Numbered from the stretch's first letter, positions 29,115 to 39,113 are shown. The stretch: DNA of 64,000 nt from Dromiciops gliroides (GCF_019393635.1 NC_057863.1:621669791-621733790); one strand, 5' to 3'. The notes: generated by a model from the letters alone, not told the origin. Made by a program: numbers and translations.

Positions 29115-29870
29115 CTTGTTCAGGTGATCCCACTCCATTCCATCTCCTCTAAAAAATTTCCCATTCTGTCATCCCCACTCTTTCGCTTAGTTTCACTCTC
29201 TTGATGTCTTCTGGTTCATTCTCTTCTGCCTTCAAATATGTCTATGTCTCTCCTATCCTGAAAAAAACCCTCACTTGAGCCTTGTATCCATGCTAACCAT
29301 CACTCTGTGTCTCTTCTGCCCTTTTTAGCCAAACTCCTCAAAAAGACCATCCACGATTGGTGTCTTCACTTTCTTTCCCCTCACTCTCTTCTTTTTTTTT
29401 TTTAAAGTGAGGCAATTGGGGTTAAGTGACTTGCCTAGGGTCACACAGCTAGTAAGTGTTAAGTGTCTGAGGCCGGATTTGAACTCAGGTCCTCCTGAAT
29501 CCAGGGCCGGTGCTCTATCCACTGCGCCACCTAGCTGCCCCCCTCCTTACTCTCTTCTTAACCCATTATAATCTGGCTTCAGACCTTATCACTGCAGTAA
29601 AACTGTGCTCTCCAAAGTTACTTATGATTTCCTAGTTGCCAAATCCAGTGGCCTTTTCTCAGACCTCCTTCTCCTTGACCCATCTGCAGCTTTTGACACC
29701 ACTGATGACTCTTTCCTCCTGAATACTCTCTTCTCTCTGAGATTCCCCTCTCTCCTGGTTGTTCTCCCACCCATCTGACCACACCTTTTCTGTCTCCTTT
29801 GCTGGACCCTCTTCCAGAGATTGTCCCCTAATAGAGTTCTTTCCTGGGCCCTTTTCTCTTCTTGCTTTAA
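29115..29870 (+). mobile_element. CR1-clade (L2/L3) LINE reverse-transcriptase fragment
   Basis: Read through its frame breaks, the translation resembles an L2/L3 reverse transcriptase: KTIHDWCLHFL (29,343), QSGFRPYH (29,573), then LLLLDPSAAFDT (29,665-29,700), the motif A region with its catalytic aspartate position. A WSINE at 29,405 splits it. No intact frame spans it. Confidence 0.75.
29407..29541 (-). mobile_element. WSINE1-type SINE inside a CR1-clade LINE
   Basis: A full minus-strand copy. CTCTCTTCTT recurs on both sides, which fits a short target duplication. Confidence 0.93.
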
Positions 29871-30011
29871 ACTATTATATAATTAAAATATAATATAATA
29901 ATGTCTATATTATACTTTATATGCTGTATTATGTTACTATATATTGTATTATATATTCATATATAATAATGATTATTGTTATAGTATTATGATTAATTCA
30001 TTATAATAAAA
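29871..30011. repeat. AT-rich low-complexity tract
   Basis: Irregular TATAATAAT/ATATATT units, between two CR1-clade fragments of opposite direction. Confidence 0.85.
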
Positions 30012-31040
30012 TAATTGAGTACATACTGTATGCCAGGCACCCAGCTTGCTGGGATACAAATACAGGGAATAGAACAATACTTACTCAAAGATTAGCTTAC
30101 ATTTTAATGAGGGAAACAATTACATGTAAAAATATAGCACTACAGGGGCAGCTAGGTGGTACAGTAGATAAAGCACCAGCCCTGGATTCAGGAGGACCTG
30201 AGTTCAAATCCAGCCTCAGACACTTAACACTTACTAACTGTGTGACCCTGGGCAAGTCACTTAACCCCAATTGCCTCACAAAAAAAAAAAGAAAAAAATG
30301 TAGCACTAAATAAGTGTAAAATTAAAAAATACAAATATATACAAAGTAGTTCAATACAAGGCAGTTTGAAATGGAGGACACTAACAGAAAAGGGAAGGAA
30401 AGATTGCTGGTGGGACACAGTGCCTGAACTGCATCTTGAAGGAAGAGAAAGATTATAAGAGGCAGATTTAAGGAGGGTGTGCATGACAAGAATTGGAAAT
30501 GATGAGGGCAAAGGCCTGGAGGTAGGAAATGGAGTGGGAAGACTAGAGAGAAAACCAGTTTGGCTGGATCCTGGCATGCTGGAGGGACAGTACTGTCTAG
30601 TGGGCTAGAAAGATACATTGGGGCTAGGTCAACTAGGGGTCAAAATGCTAAATAAAAAATGCAATAATTCTCTTAGAAGTCATTTTTATGGCCAATGAAG
30701 TTGGCTAAGTTGGCAGAACGCCATGGTCAGATCTGTGCTTAACAAAAATTACTTTGGCATCAGTGCCTAGGATGGGCTGGAGTGTTGAGAGATTGGAGGC
30801 AGGGAGACCCAATCAGGAGTCTATCGCAATCATCTAGGAGAGAGGTGATGAGGGCTGAATTAAAATATAGCTGTGTGAGTGGAGAGCAGAGATCAAATGG
30901 GAAAGCTGCTGTGAAGGTAGAAATAGCAAGATCTGGTACTTGATTGGATATGTTGGATGAGAGAAAGTATGGGGTCAAGGCTAATGCTGAGAATTTGAAC
31001 CTGAGACACTGGAAGGATGGCGGTGCCTTCAATATGTGTG
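30012..31040 (-). mobile_element. CR1-clade (L2/L3) LINE, C-terminal RT to 3' end
   Basis: On the plus side it starts TGAGTACATACTGTATGCCAGGCAC, the reverse complement of an L2/L3 3' end, and includes GGCAAAGGCCTGGAGGTAGG. The minus-strand translation at 30,760-30,940 (ALITSLLDDCDRLLIGSP) recalls the ATIISRLDYCNSLLTGLP block after the catalytic core. A WSINE is inserted at 30,145. Confidence 0.75.
30145..30279 (+). mobile_element. WSINE1-type SINE
   Basis: A full copy. AAAAATATAGCACTA before and AAAAATGTAGCACTA after form a target duplication with one difference. Confidence 0.94.
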
Positions 31041-31214
31041 TGTATGTGTACACATGTATACATACATAATATATGTGTATGTTTTATATGTACACATATA
31101 ATATAGACAGACATATATATTATAAAATGCACATAAAATATGTGTTTGTCTATAATAGAAATATATAATTATTTTTATAGCATAACATATAATTAATTAT
31201 AATATAACATATAT
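31041..31214. repeat. AT/TATG low-complexity tract
   Basis: Irregular ATATGTGTATG and TATAATATA units. Confidence 0.85.
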
Positions 31215-31772
31215 TCCCCTTTCCCAGATCACTGCCTTGTTGTGGTAGAGGGACTCGAATAGCTCAATGAAACTCTGAACCATGCCATGCAGAGTTACTC
31301 AAGATGGACAGGTCATAGCAGAGAGTTCTGACCAAAATCAATCTCCTGGAGAAGGAAATAGCAAACTATTCCAGTATCCATGGACAGTATGAAAATAATA
31401 AAAATATATGATGCCAGAAGATGAGCCCGTCAGGTTGGAAGGTGTCCAACACGCTAGTGAGCAAGAGCAGAAGACAGCCAAAAGTAGCTGCAGAAAGAAT
31501 GAAGTGGTTGAGCCAAAGCTGAAAGGAAACTCAGCTGTGGATTTTTCTGGTGATGAAAGGAAAGTCTGATATTGAAAACGTCAATATTGTGCATAGGAAC
31601 ATGGACTGTAAGATCTATGAACCTAGGTAAACCAGATTGTGGTCAAATAGGAAATGAAAAGATTAAACAGCGACATCTTGAGGGTCAGTGGATTTAAATA
31701 CACAGAAATGGCTGTATTTAGTTCAGGTCTATGGGAGTCAAGAAGCTACAGTTATAACTGGGGAAATTTATT
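31215..31772 (+). mobile_element. BovB-type RTE LINE, 5' part
   Basis: GATCACTGCCTTGTTGTGG and GAGAAGGAAATAGCAAAC are typical BovB-like leader text. The translation then has WTVRSMNLGKPD (31,600) and DILRVSGFKYTEM (31,670), matching the endonuclease start of BovB (also known from CFDP2). It breaks off where the LTR begins; the 3' part resumes at 32,826. Confidence 0.8.
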
Positions 31773-32669
31773 GTGATTTGGGGACCCTGCCTTTGGGCTG
31801 AGATTAAAAAGCCTTAGGCTCTCAGGGGATTTTTCTGTGTAAGAGGGGCTAGGGTCCCTCCCCCTCCATTTCAGCTGCAGAGAGGCCTCTGAGCCAGGCT
31901 AAACTGCACAGACGAAAACCCGGAGCCACAGGTGTGGCACATCGGAAAGGCCCACAAAAACCCTCAGGGATGCTGGGGTTTGCTTTGCCCAGCCCCAGCT
32001 ACGGGCTTGAGAAGCACGGGGCTCGGCTGGCCCTGGGGGCGGTGACATAAAAAGCGGGCTGACAAGAGAGATGAGAGAGACAGTACAGTGGATGGAGAAA
32101 GCGAGAAAGGGCCACGATACAGAGAAGGTAGAGACGCTGAGGGGGGCAGACAGACAGAGGAAGGAGCCTTAGGGAGTAAGGGGCTTTTCAGGGTTCAGCA
32201 TGGCAGTATGGAGAGGAAAGTTAGACAAAGGGGAGTCGACAAAGTGAAAGGGGCTTGGAGTTAGAAGAAAGGAGCTGAGCAGTGAAAGTGAAGCAGGGGA
32301 GCTACAGTGAAGGAGATAAAGAGTGAAAGTTGGAGAACACTGGAGCATACCCTAAGGTAAGAGGCAGCAACTTGGGCCCTTATTATATTAAAAGCAGATA
32401 GGTTGTATAATTTGAATTTCTTAAACCCTTATCTATTACATTCATTTTTATAAATAAATTCTGCTTTGATTATTTAATTAAGAGGCTTCTTAATCATTTG
32501 CTTATCAATTTGGGAGTGGAGCAGTGTGGAAAAATTTTTAAACGGCCCTAACAGATTGGCTTAGGAAATTAATAGCAGTCAGATAGCCAGCCAGTCAAAA
32601 GTCCCTAGATTAGGCTCCCCCCCCCCCGCCCAGTCATATTAGGCCCCAGTTAGCAAAAATATTTTTACA
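31773..32669 (+). mobile_element. Endogenous retrovirus LTR (fossil)
   Basis: Begins TG and ends CA. Inside are a TATA-like CATAAAAAG near 32,047 and an AATAAA signal at 32,453. A short run after the end (32,676-32,693) resembles a primer-binding site for an arginine tRNA, so the element was probably an ERV1-like retrovirus. Only the LTR and a short leader remain. It separates the two ends of a BovB-type LINE. Old, no coding part. Confidence 0.65.
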
Positions 32670-32675
32670 TATAAA

Positions 32676-32825
32676 TGGCGACTATGAAGGGACTTACGGC
32701 CCAATTATAATTTTTCTAAAGTTATAATTTTCCATATAAGTACAGTTATACATTTTTCCAGATTATAGTTAAGTTACTTTTTTTACATAACCAAACATTG
32801 AACAATTGATTGGTTTAAAATTGTG
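32676..32825 (+). other. Primer-binding-like site and AT-rich leader remnant
   Basis: The arginine-tRNA-type primer site is followed by about 130 AT-rich bases that I cannot assign to either the retroviral leader or the LINE. Confidence 0.45.
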
Positions 32826-33750
32826 AAAAGAGTATGACAAAGCTATACAATGTCACCTTATTTATTTAACTTATATGCAGAGTTTATCATGCAAAATGCC
32901 AGGCTGGATGAATCAGGAATTAAGGTTGCTGGGAGAAATATCAACAGTCTCAGATATGTAGATGATACCACTCTCATGGCAGAAGGTGGAGAAGAATTAA
33001 GAAGACTACTGAGGAAAATGAAAGAGGAGAGTGTAAAAAAAAGCTGGCTTGAAGCTTAACATAAAAAAAAAACCAACCTAAGATCTTGGCAACTAGTTCC
33101 ATCATTTCATGGCCAACAGAGGGAGAAGAAATGGAAGCAATGTCAGATTTTAGATTGTTGGGCTCAGAGATCACTGCAGATAGTGACTGCATCCATGAAA
33201 TTAAAAGATGCTTATTCCTTGGAAGAAAAAGCTATGGTGAATCTGGACTGCATACTAAAAAGCAGAGAAATCACTTTGCCAACAAAGGTCTGTATAGTCA
33301 ACACTATGGTTTTTCCAGTAGTAATGTATGTCTGTGAAAGCTGGATTGTAAGGAAAGCTGAGCACTGCAGAACAGATGCTTTTGAATTATGGCGCCAGAG
33401 AAAACTTTTTAGAGTCTCTTGGACAGTAAGGAGAGCAAATCAGTCCATAAAGAAAATTCAGACTATTTATTGGAAGAACAAATGCTGAAGCTGAGGCTTA
33501 AATACTTTGGCCACATGATGAGAAGGTAGAACTCATTGGAAAAGACCCTGGTGTTGGGAAAGATGAAGGTAAAAGGAGAAAGGGATGACAAAAGATGAAA
33601 TGGATAAATATCGTCATGGAAGCAATAAACATGAGCTTAGACAGAATTCAGGAGACAGAGGAGGATAGAAAGGCTTGGAGTATTATGAGTGTTATGAAAT
33701 TCAACTTCAAAAAGTTGAACACAACTGAATGAATGAACAACAATATAATA
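32826..33750 (+). mobile_element. BovB-type RTE LINE, 3' part
   Basis: MSPYLFNLYAEFIM, GRNINSLRYVDDTTLMAEG (catalytic YVDD-type box at 32,955), ITADSDCIHEIKR and CESWIVRKAEHCRTDAFELW follow the BovB reverse transcriptase closely. YFGHMMR.-type text follows at 33,500. The tail ends ACTGAATGAATGAACAAC. The central stretch of a full BovB (rest of endonuclease, RT fingers) is absent. Frames are broken. Confidence 0.88.
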
Positions 33751-33924
33751 TATATTTATTTAGGTATATATTTTAGATGTTAATAATATTTCTAGATAAA
33801 TAGACTTAATTTTTCTATTCTGAGCAACCAGTTAAATAGGAGGAGAGAGGGCAGAGTTGCCTTTGGGAAATTGAAAAACTCCTTTAAGAACCTGAAACCT
33901 TTCCCTGAAACAAAAGCCCGTCTT
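33751..33924. other. Unassigned stretch
   Basis: AT-rich after the LINE tail; nothing recognised. Confidence 0.3.
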
Positions 33925-34300
33925 TTTAAATACTAGTATTCTAGCAGCGTGTTGTATGGCTATGAGTCAGAGAACACAACTGTTCCCAAAGCATTTTAAA
34001 TGAGCATCACAAGGGGAGAAGGGCAAGGTGCTAGGTGGGTGGGAGTGAGCTAACACACATAAGGAATAAGGAATTGTAGAAAGGATGACATCAAAGAAAT
34101 GTGTAACTGGAAAAAAAAGATGGGTTTATCACCATTACAAGAGTAAGGGAAAATAGAATGGACAGCTCATGTGCTCCACTGGGATCCTCACAAGGTCAAA
34201 AGAAAGCCAGGAAAGGTCCCAGGCCTTTGGATTTCCTGTGGCATAGAGAACCACAGGCTGGGCAAATTGGCATGAGCTGCAATCTGCATGATTGGAATTA
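33925..34300 (+). mobile_element. C-terminal fragment of a third RTE-like LINE
   Basis: The translation has VLYGYESENTTVPKA (33,952), then CNWKKKMG and, in another frame, WTAHVLHWDPHKVKRKPGK (34,160). These recall the YGSETW..., WAGHVARM and WYPREVKRPRGRPP blocks at the end of another RTE-like reverse transcriptase, distinct from BovB and from the LINE at 9,767. Confidence 0.6.
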
Positions 34301-34359
34301 ATCTCAAAATCAATAAGATCACATATTCATTGGAGTACCTGAGTAATGATAAACTCTAA

Positions 34360-34580
34360 CATGTATACAATACCTAGTATGTGCTGGGCACCATGGCGAG
34401 TACATTACAAATAGTATCTCATTTGATCCTCACAACAATCCTGAGAGGGATTACTATTACTATTCCCATTCAACAGTTAAGGAAACTGAGGCAGGAAGTG
34501 GTTGAATGAGTTGCCCAGGTCACACAGCTAGACTGAGACAGAATTTGAACTCAAATCATCCTGACTCTAGGCCTAGTGCC
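34360..34580 (-). mobile_element. MIR/THER1-type SINE
   Basis: CTCATTTGATCCTCACAACAATCCTGAGAGGG, GTTAAGGAAACTGAGGCAGG and CAGGTCACACAGCTAG are the reverse complement of a full-length CORE-SINE. Confidence 0.8.
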
Positions 34581-34945
34581 ACGCACAGAGTAGGGGGATG
34601 TCTACCCCAAGCATGTAAAGACTTCTCATGGCAGAATGGATGGATGAGAACAGTTTCTTCCAATGGCCATGAAGTCAATTGAAGCAGGCACTGTGGAGCT
34701 GCTTAGAGCTTGGTCAGCCAAGGTCATCCACTGCATCCCAAGCCATTGCCAGTTGTCTTGACTTTTGTCCTTCCTGAAGTCCACTGGACTTCAATGACTG
34801 AGGAAGAGAGAGTGAGTCTAATGACTTTGCACAACTCTGCCTTACTTAAATCCAATTCATGTTCAAGTCAAGGCATCACCCATGATATCATTGGTCCTCT
34901 TCAAAACCAAAAGATGAACAACAATGACAACAGGACCCTCAGAAA
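34581..34945 (+). repeat. RTE-associated ~510-bp repeat, copy 2 (5' truncated)
   Basis: Starts within the family at GATGTCTACCCCAAGCATGT and reaches the true 3' end: ATCCAATTCATGTTCAAGTCA, ATCATTGGTCCTCTTC and the GAACAACAATGACAAC tail. Confidence 0.82.
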
Positions 34946-35455
34946 TATTTATTGAATTAAACTGAATCAAAATCAACAAAGTAGAATTGAACTAAATTCT
35001 AACTAAATTAGGAGCTGGTTGGCAGAAGGCTGGCCACCAAATGAGGTTTTTGGCCACAGCAACTCATGAAACAACCTACTAAAAGCATAGTGGGAGGTCA
35101 TGGTCTGCATTGATGGAAGAGGTGCCCAGATGGATGAAAACACAAATCTTTTCTAGTATGAAAGTAATAATACACTGTCCTTTGTACAAAATTCACCTGG
35201 AATTGTTCTTCCATGAATCCAGATGGTTTATCCCAGTGATCTACTCACACTTCCTTGGCAAGTCATTCTTGTGAGCAAAGAAGCTTTAGATAACATCTAG
35301 CCCCCTCATTTCATAAATGAGGAAAGCAAAGTCCAGGGAGCAAAGTCTAGGGATTTGTGACTTTCTCTAAGGTCATCATATGACAAGTTAGTAGCAGAAC
35401 CAGGACTTCAACTCAGGAATTCCTGACTCAAAATCCAATACTATTTCTATTGGAT
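34946..35455. other. Unassigned, with a MIR3-type SINE
   Basis: A minus-strand MIR3-type element lies at 35,270-35,450 (CTCATTTCATAAATGAGGAAAG). 34,950-35,260 holds nothing recognised. Confidence 0.45.
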
Positions 35456-35499
35456 CAATCAGCCTGCAGTCTGGCTGGGGCTGATACCCGGTCTTTTTT

Positions 35500-35905
35500 C
35501 ACGATCATTGCCTCCCATCCTTACTTTGACCTCCATCATTTAATCAGCTGCTCATACTCAAGGTCCTCTCCCATTAACTTACACATATTTAGTTATATAC
35601 ATACATATTTTATACATATATATTTATATATACACATATATGTTGTCTCCCCTCAATAGAATGTGAGCTCCTGGAAGTCAGAGATGTTTGCATTTTTATC
35701 CCTGGTGCCTAGCACCATACTTGTATGAAGTAAGCACTTGAGAAATGCTTCAACCTAATATCTTTGCTTAACATTTTTAGTATGGAAAAATCCATGGCAG
35801 TTTCCAAACTGACTTACAATGTAAATTCATTCAGGTCAGGAATGGTTTCAATTTAGTCTTTGTATCCCCGTTGCCTACGGTAGTGAGTGCAGAAGGAGGT
35901 GATTA
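35500..35905 (+). mobile_element. CR1-clade LINE 3' ends (two)
   Basis: First: GTTGTCTCCCCTCAATAGAATGTGAGCTCC with GGTGCCTAGCACC (to 35,755), interrupted by a TATACATA run at 35,590-35,640. Second: TTAGTCTTTGTATCCCCGTTGCC (35,810-35,905). Confidence 0.72.
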
Positions 35906-35919
35906 ATAATTGCTTATTG

Positions 35920-36060
35920 GTTGAGTTCAACTCAATTGTATATGCATTTGCTAAGTGCCTACTATGTCCCAACCACACTGCTAGTTTCTGGGTATACAAA
36001 GATGAAAGAGTCCCTTCCTTTAGGGAGTTTACATTCTATTCTTTAAAGCGATTTATAAAC
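35920..36060 (-). mobile_element. CR1-clade LINE 3' end
   Basis: GCTAAGTGCCTACTATGTCCCAACC and TTTAGGGAGTTTACATTCTATT. Confidence 0.68.
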
Positions 36061-36086
36061 CTTAAACCACTACCTATATATGAGCT

Positions 36087-36315
36087 GGGCAGCTAGGTGG
36101 CAGAGTAGATAGAGTGCCAGGCCTGGAGTCAGGAAGATCTGAGTTCAAATCTAGACTCAGAAACTTATTAGCTGTCGCTTGATCCTGCTTGCCTTGGTTC
36201 CTCATCTATAAAATGAGCTGAAGAAGGAAATGGCAAACCACTCCAGTATCTTTGCCAAGAAAACCCCCAATGGGGTCACATAGAATCAGTCACAACCAAA
36301 ATGACCAAACAACAA
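36087..36315 (+). mobile_element. MAR1-type SINE
   Basis: GGGCAGCTAGGTGGCAGAGTAG head, CTCATCTATAAAATGAGCTG, CACTCCAGTATCTTTGCCAAG, CAATGGGGTCACATAGAATCAG, AACAACAAT tail. Confidence 0.9.
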
Positions 36316-36485
36316 TATCTGAACTGCGAGGGGGGATGTAGGAAGGTGTGGGGGTTGGGGGAAGGGAGAAGACAATATATATCCAGGTAATCAAATACCG
36401 AATCTAGAAGTGTAAATTACAAAGGAATTTCAGGGGGCAAGAGGAAGCTTTCCAGAACTCCCCCTTTTCTTTTCTTTTTTTTTTT

Positions 36486-36620
36486 GCAGGGCAATGGGGG
36501 TTAAGTGACTTGCCCAGGGTCACACAGCCAGAAAGTGTCAAGTGTCTGAGGCCGGATTTGAATTCAGGTCCTCCTGAATCCAGGGCCAGTGCTTTATCCA
36601 CTACACCACCTAGTCGCCCC
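36486..36620 (-). mobile_element. WSINE1-type SINE
   Basis: A full minus-strand copy with its T-rich tail at 36,466-36,485. Confidence 0.93.
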
Positions 36621-36956
36621 TGAAACCCCCCTTTTTTAAGGTTGAGTTGATTGAAAGCTGAATCATAGGAAGTGTCAATGAATAATGGAGAGGAGTAATA
36701 TTCAGCAGAACTTACTTTACCACTGCAGGATGAGAGAGTTCCTGAATCCCATGTGTTTAGAGTAGGAAAGGATCTCAAGCGCTATCTAACCCAACCCATA
36801 CCTAAGCACATCTCCCCTCTACATACCCAACAAGTGGTCATCTAATCTCTCTTCTTTAAGACTTCCAACAAGGGGGAGAACTCCCTGTCCCCTGAGGCTG
36901 TCCATTCCAGTTTTGGATAGCTTTAACTCTTAGAAATTCTTCTTTTTTTTTTTTTG
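36621..36956. other. Old repeat of uncertain family
   Basis: 36,760-36,945 resembles 16,970-17,170 and continues at 37,090-37,170 past a WSINE. 36,621-36,755 is unassigned. Confidence 0.45.
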
Positions 36957-37089
36957 GTGGGGCAATTGGGGCTAAGTGACTTGCCCAGGGTCACACAACT
37001 AGTAAGTGTTGTGTCTGATGCAGGATTTGAACTCAGGTCCTCTTGAATCCAGGGCTGGTGCTCTATTCACTGCGCCACCTAGCTGCCCC
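36942..37089 (-). mobile_element. WSINE1-type SINE
   Basis: Full minus-strand copy with T-rich tail; AGAAATTCTT occurs at 36,932-36,941 and 37,090-37,099. Confidence 0.93.
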
Positions 37090-37177
37090 AGAAATTCTTT
37101 TTTTTACATGAAGCCTAGATGCCTCTTTCCATCCATAGTTGCTAGTCCCAAGTAGAACAGTTCCAATCCTGCCTCTT

Positions 37178-37440
37178 AGAGGCAGGTAGGTGGCACAGTG
37201 GATAAAACATTGGGCCTGGAGTGAGTAAGATCTGAGTTCAAATCTAGCTGCAAACACTTAACTGGCTGTGTGATGCTGGGCAAGTCACTTAATCTCTCTC
37301 TCAGTTTCCTCAATTGTAAAATGGGGATAATAATAACACCTCCAAGGGTTGTTGTGTAGATCAAATGAGACGATAGTTACAAAGTGCTTAGCATGGTGCC
37401 TGACACATAGTAGGTGTTTAATAAATGCTTATTTCCTTCC
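37178..37440 (+). mobile_element. MIR/THER1-type CORE-SINE, full length
   Basis: AGGTAGGTGGCACAGTGGAT head, TTCAAATCTAGCTGCAAAC, CTCAGTTTCCTCAATTGTAAAATGG, GATCAAATGAGACGATAG, then GCCTGACACATAGTAGGTG. It is the best complete copy of this family in the window. Confidence 0.88.
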
Positions 37441-37523
37441 TTCCATATGACATTCTTTGGAACCCTTTCAGATAGAGATTGTGACTTTGCCCAAGTCTTC
37501 TATCCAGATTAAATATCACCTGT

Positions 37524-37526
<3 letters not shown>

Positions 37527-37564
<38 letters not shown>
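37527..37564. repeat. TG repeat adjoining a SINE
   Basis: About 19 TG units sit where the reverse-strand SINE at 37,566 would have its tail. Confidence 0.97.
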
Positions 37565-37565
<1 letters not shown>

Positions 37566-37566
<1 letters not shown>

Positions 37567-37662
37567 TGCAATGGGGATTAAGTGACTTGCCCAGGGTCAC
37601 ACAGCTAGTAAGTGTCAAGTGTCTGAGGCTGGATTTGAACTCAGGTCCTCCCGAATCCAGGG
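37566..37662 (-). mobile_element. WSINE1-type SINE, head truncated
   Basis: GTGCAATGGGGATTAAGTGAC to CCGAATCCAGGGCTA; the tRNA-like head is missing. Confidence 0.88.
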
Positions 37663-38182
37663 CTAATAGTAGTATGGAAATCTATGGGAAGGTTTCATCT
37701 ATTTTGATATGCGGTTAATTAAATGTTCTTTGCTCTTAACCACTATGGACTCAGACTAGAATAGGAAACACTGATGAGGGCTTGTAAGCTGTGGTTTGGG
37801 GTAAATGTTGGCCTTTGAACCTGAAGTATCTTCCCAGAGTGCCATGTCAGAAGGTCCCCATAGGCTATAAAAATATGTGTTTAATTAACAGATGAGCAAA
37901 TGTTTTTTAATGGAATCCAAGAGATCCCTTACAAGCGCTCTGCAATTAGCTCTTGTTAAATTAGCAGGTAAATAAAGAACTAGGGTTCTTTTTGACTCCC
38001 CAGATAGCCTGACTTCCTAGTTTGGTCTTTTGGGGTGTTTTCTGCCTCTGTGCCCCCTAATGTTGCAAAGGCTACTCAGGCCATGGCAGTATATGTGACA
38101 TGACCTCCTCCGGAGGCCAGGAATGGGGAAGGCTCCAAAAGAAAACTGACTCTATACGCAGTGTGAGGGCTTGGGGAAATTC

Positions 38183-38190
38183 ATGCAAAT
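38183..38190 (+). promoter_or_regulatory. Octamer (POU/OCT) motif 1
   Basis: A perfect ATGCAAAT, 45 bases from a second one at 38,228-38,235. Confidence 0.4.
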
Positions 38191-38227
38191 GTATGCACAC
38201 TAGCACTCAAATCTAGGTGAAAATAGC

Positions 38228-38235
38228 ATGCAAAT
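38228..38235 (+). promoter_or_regulatory. Octamer (POU/OCT) motif 2
   Basis: A perfect ATGCAAAT in the same direction as the one at 38,183. Both lie in the SINE-free stretch. Binding is not shown. Confidence 0.4.
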
Positions 38236-38360
38236 AGATGGCTCTGGATTCATGGAAAACAAATAGAGCAGCTTTATACTATTGAATTTTCTAGTTAAAC
38301 CAGGTTTCCCATGAATACTTCCAGAGTCTCACACCTGGGTGATGGAGGCGGTGCGGCCTC

Positions 38361-38362
<2 letters not shown>

Positions 38363-38392
<30 letters not shown>
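38363..38392. repeat. TG dinucleotide repeat
   Basis: About 15 TG units. Confidence 0.96.
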
Positions 38393-38393
<1 letters not shown>

Positions 38394-38502
38394 CTGTGTC
38401 CCATCACCCACACGTTCGTTCCTGTATTGGGGGAAGGAGTGTGGAGGGGGATGGTGAGGGTACGTTTGGATGCTGCTCGGTAATCACACTTTGGGCTTAT
38501 TA

Positions 38503-38715
38503 AAACCAGAGAGGCACCATGGTATGGTGGAAAGAGCAAAGGGGCTAGAGTGCGAGGACCTATATTCAAATCCTACCTCTTTTACTTATTACTTGTATCA
38601 CCTTAGGTGGGTCACTCACCTACTTCTCTATTCCTTGTTCTTCTCCTCTATTAAAAGGAGGGGGTCTCACTAGGTGATCTCTAAGGTCCCTTCCAGCTCT
38701 GAATCTATAATCCTA
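38503..38715 (+). mobile_element. MIR/THER-type SINE
   Basis: CACCATGGTATGGTGGAAAGAGC head, TTCAAATCCTACCTCTTTTAC and ATCTCTAAGGTCCCTTCCAGC near the end. Confidence 0.72.
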
Positions 38716-38789
38716 CAAACCTAATGATCAGCCTCTTAGCTGGGTTAATGTGCAATGGACAGACATAAAGGGGTCACACCAGATCCATA

Positions 38790-38953
38790 CTTAGAAGTGT
38801 GTGCTGGAGCCAGCTCTAACCAGCTTGCAAGATCTAAAAGTTGTCAGCGTGAACATTTCTCAGAAATCATTAATAACTACAAATCAGAACTTGATTTGCT
38901 GTTTTGTTAATTGTCTAAGATTTAATAAAGTGTTAAGATTGTATGTTAAACTT
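38790..38953 (+). repeat. Unclassified repeat, plus-strand copy
   Basis: GTGTGCTGGAGCCAGCTC, GTCAGCGTGAACATTTCTCAG and TTGATTTGCTGTTTTGTTAATT correspond to the reverse complement of 58,545-58,790. The text resembles an old mammal-wide element I cannot name. Confidence 0.65.
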
Positions 38954-38968
38954 AAAAGTATGTGTGCA

Positions 38969-39113
38969 GGGGGCAGCTAGGTGGCACAGTGGATAAAGCA
39001 CTGGCTCTAGATTCAGGAGGACCTGAGTTCAAATCCTGCCTCAGACACTTGACACTTACTAGCTGTGTGACCTTAGGCAAGTCTCTTAACCCTCACTGCC
39101 CTACCCCCGAAAA
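38969..39113 (+). mobile_element. WSINE1-type SINE with 15-bp target duplication
   Basis: Full copy. AAAAGTATGTGTGCA is repeated exactly at 38,954-38,968 and 39,114-39,128. It landed just downstream of the unclassified repeat at 38,790. Confidence 0.96.

Larger units (their letters stand above)
37665..38362. other. SINE-free stretch, candidate conserved non-coding DNA
   Basis: About 600 bases without any recognised repeat, with homeodomain-like TTAATTAA, CAATTAG and AAATTAG motifs (37,880-37,970) and two perfect octamers downstream. No protein-like frame. Conservation is not tested. Confidence 0.4.
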
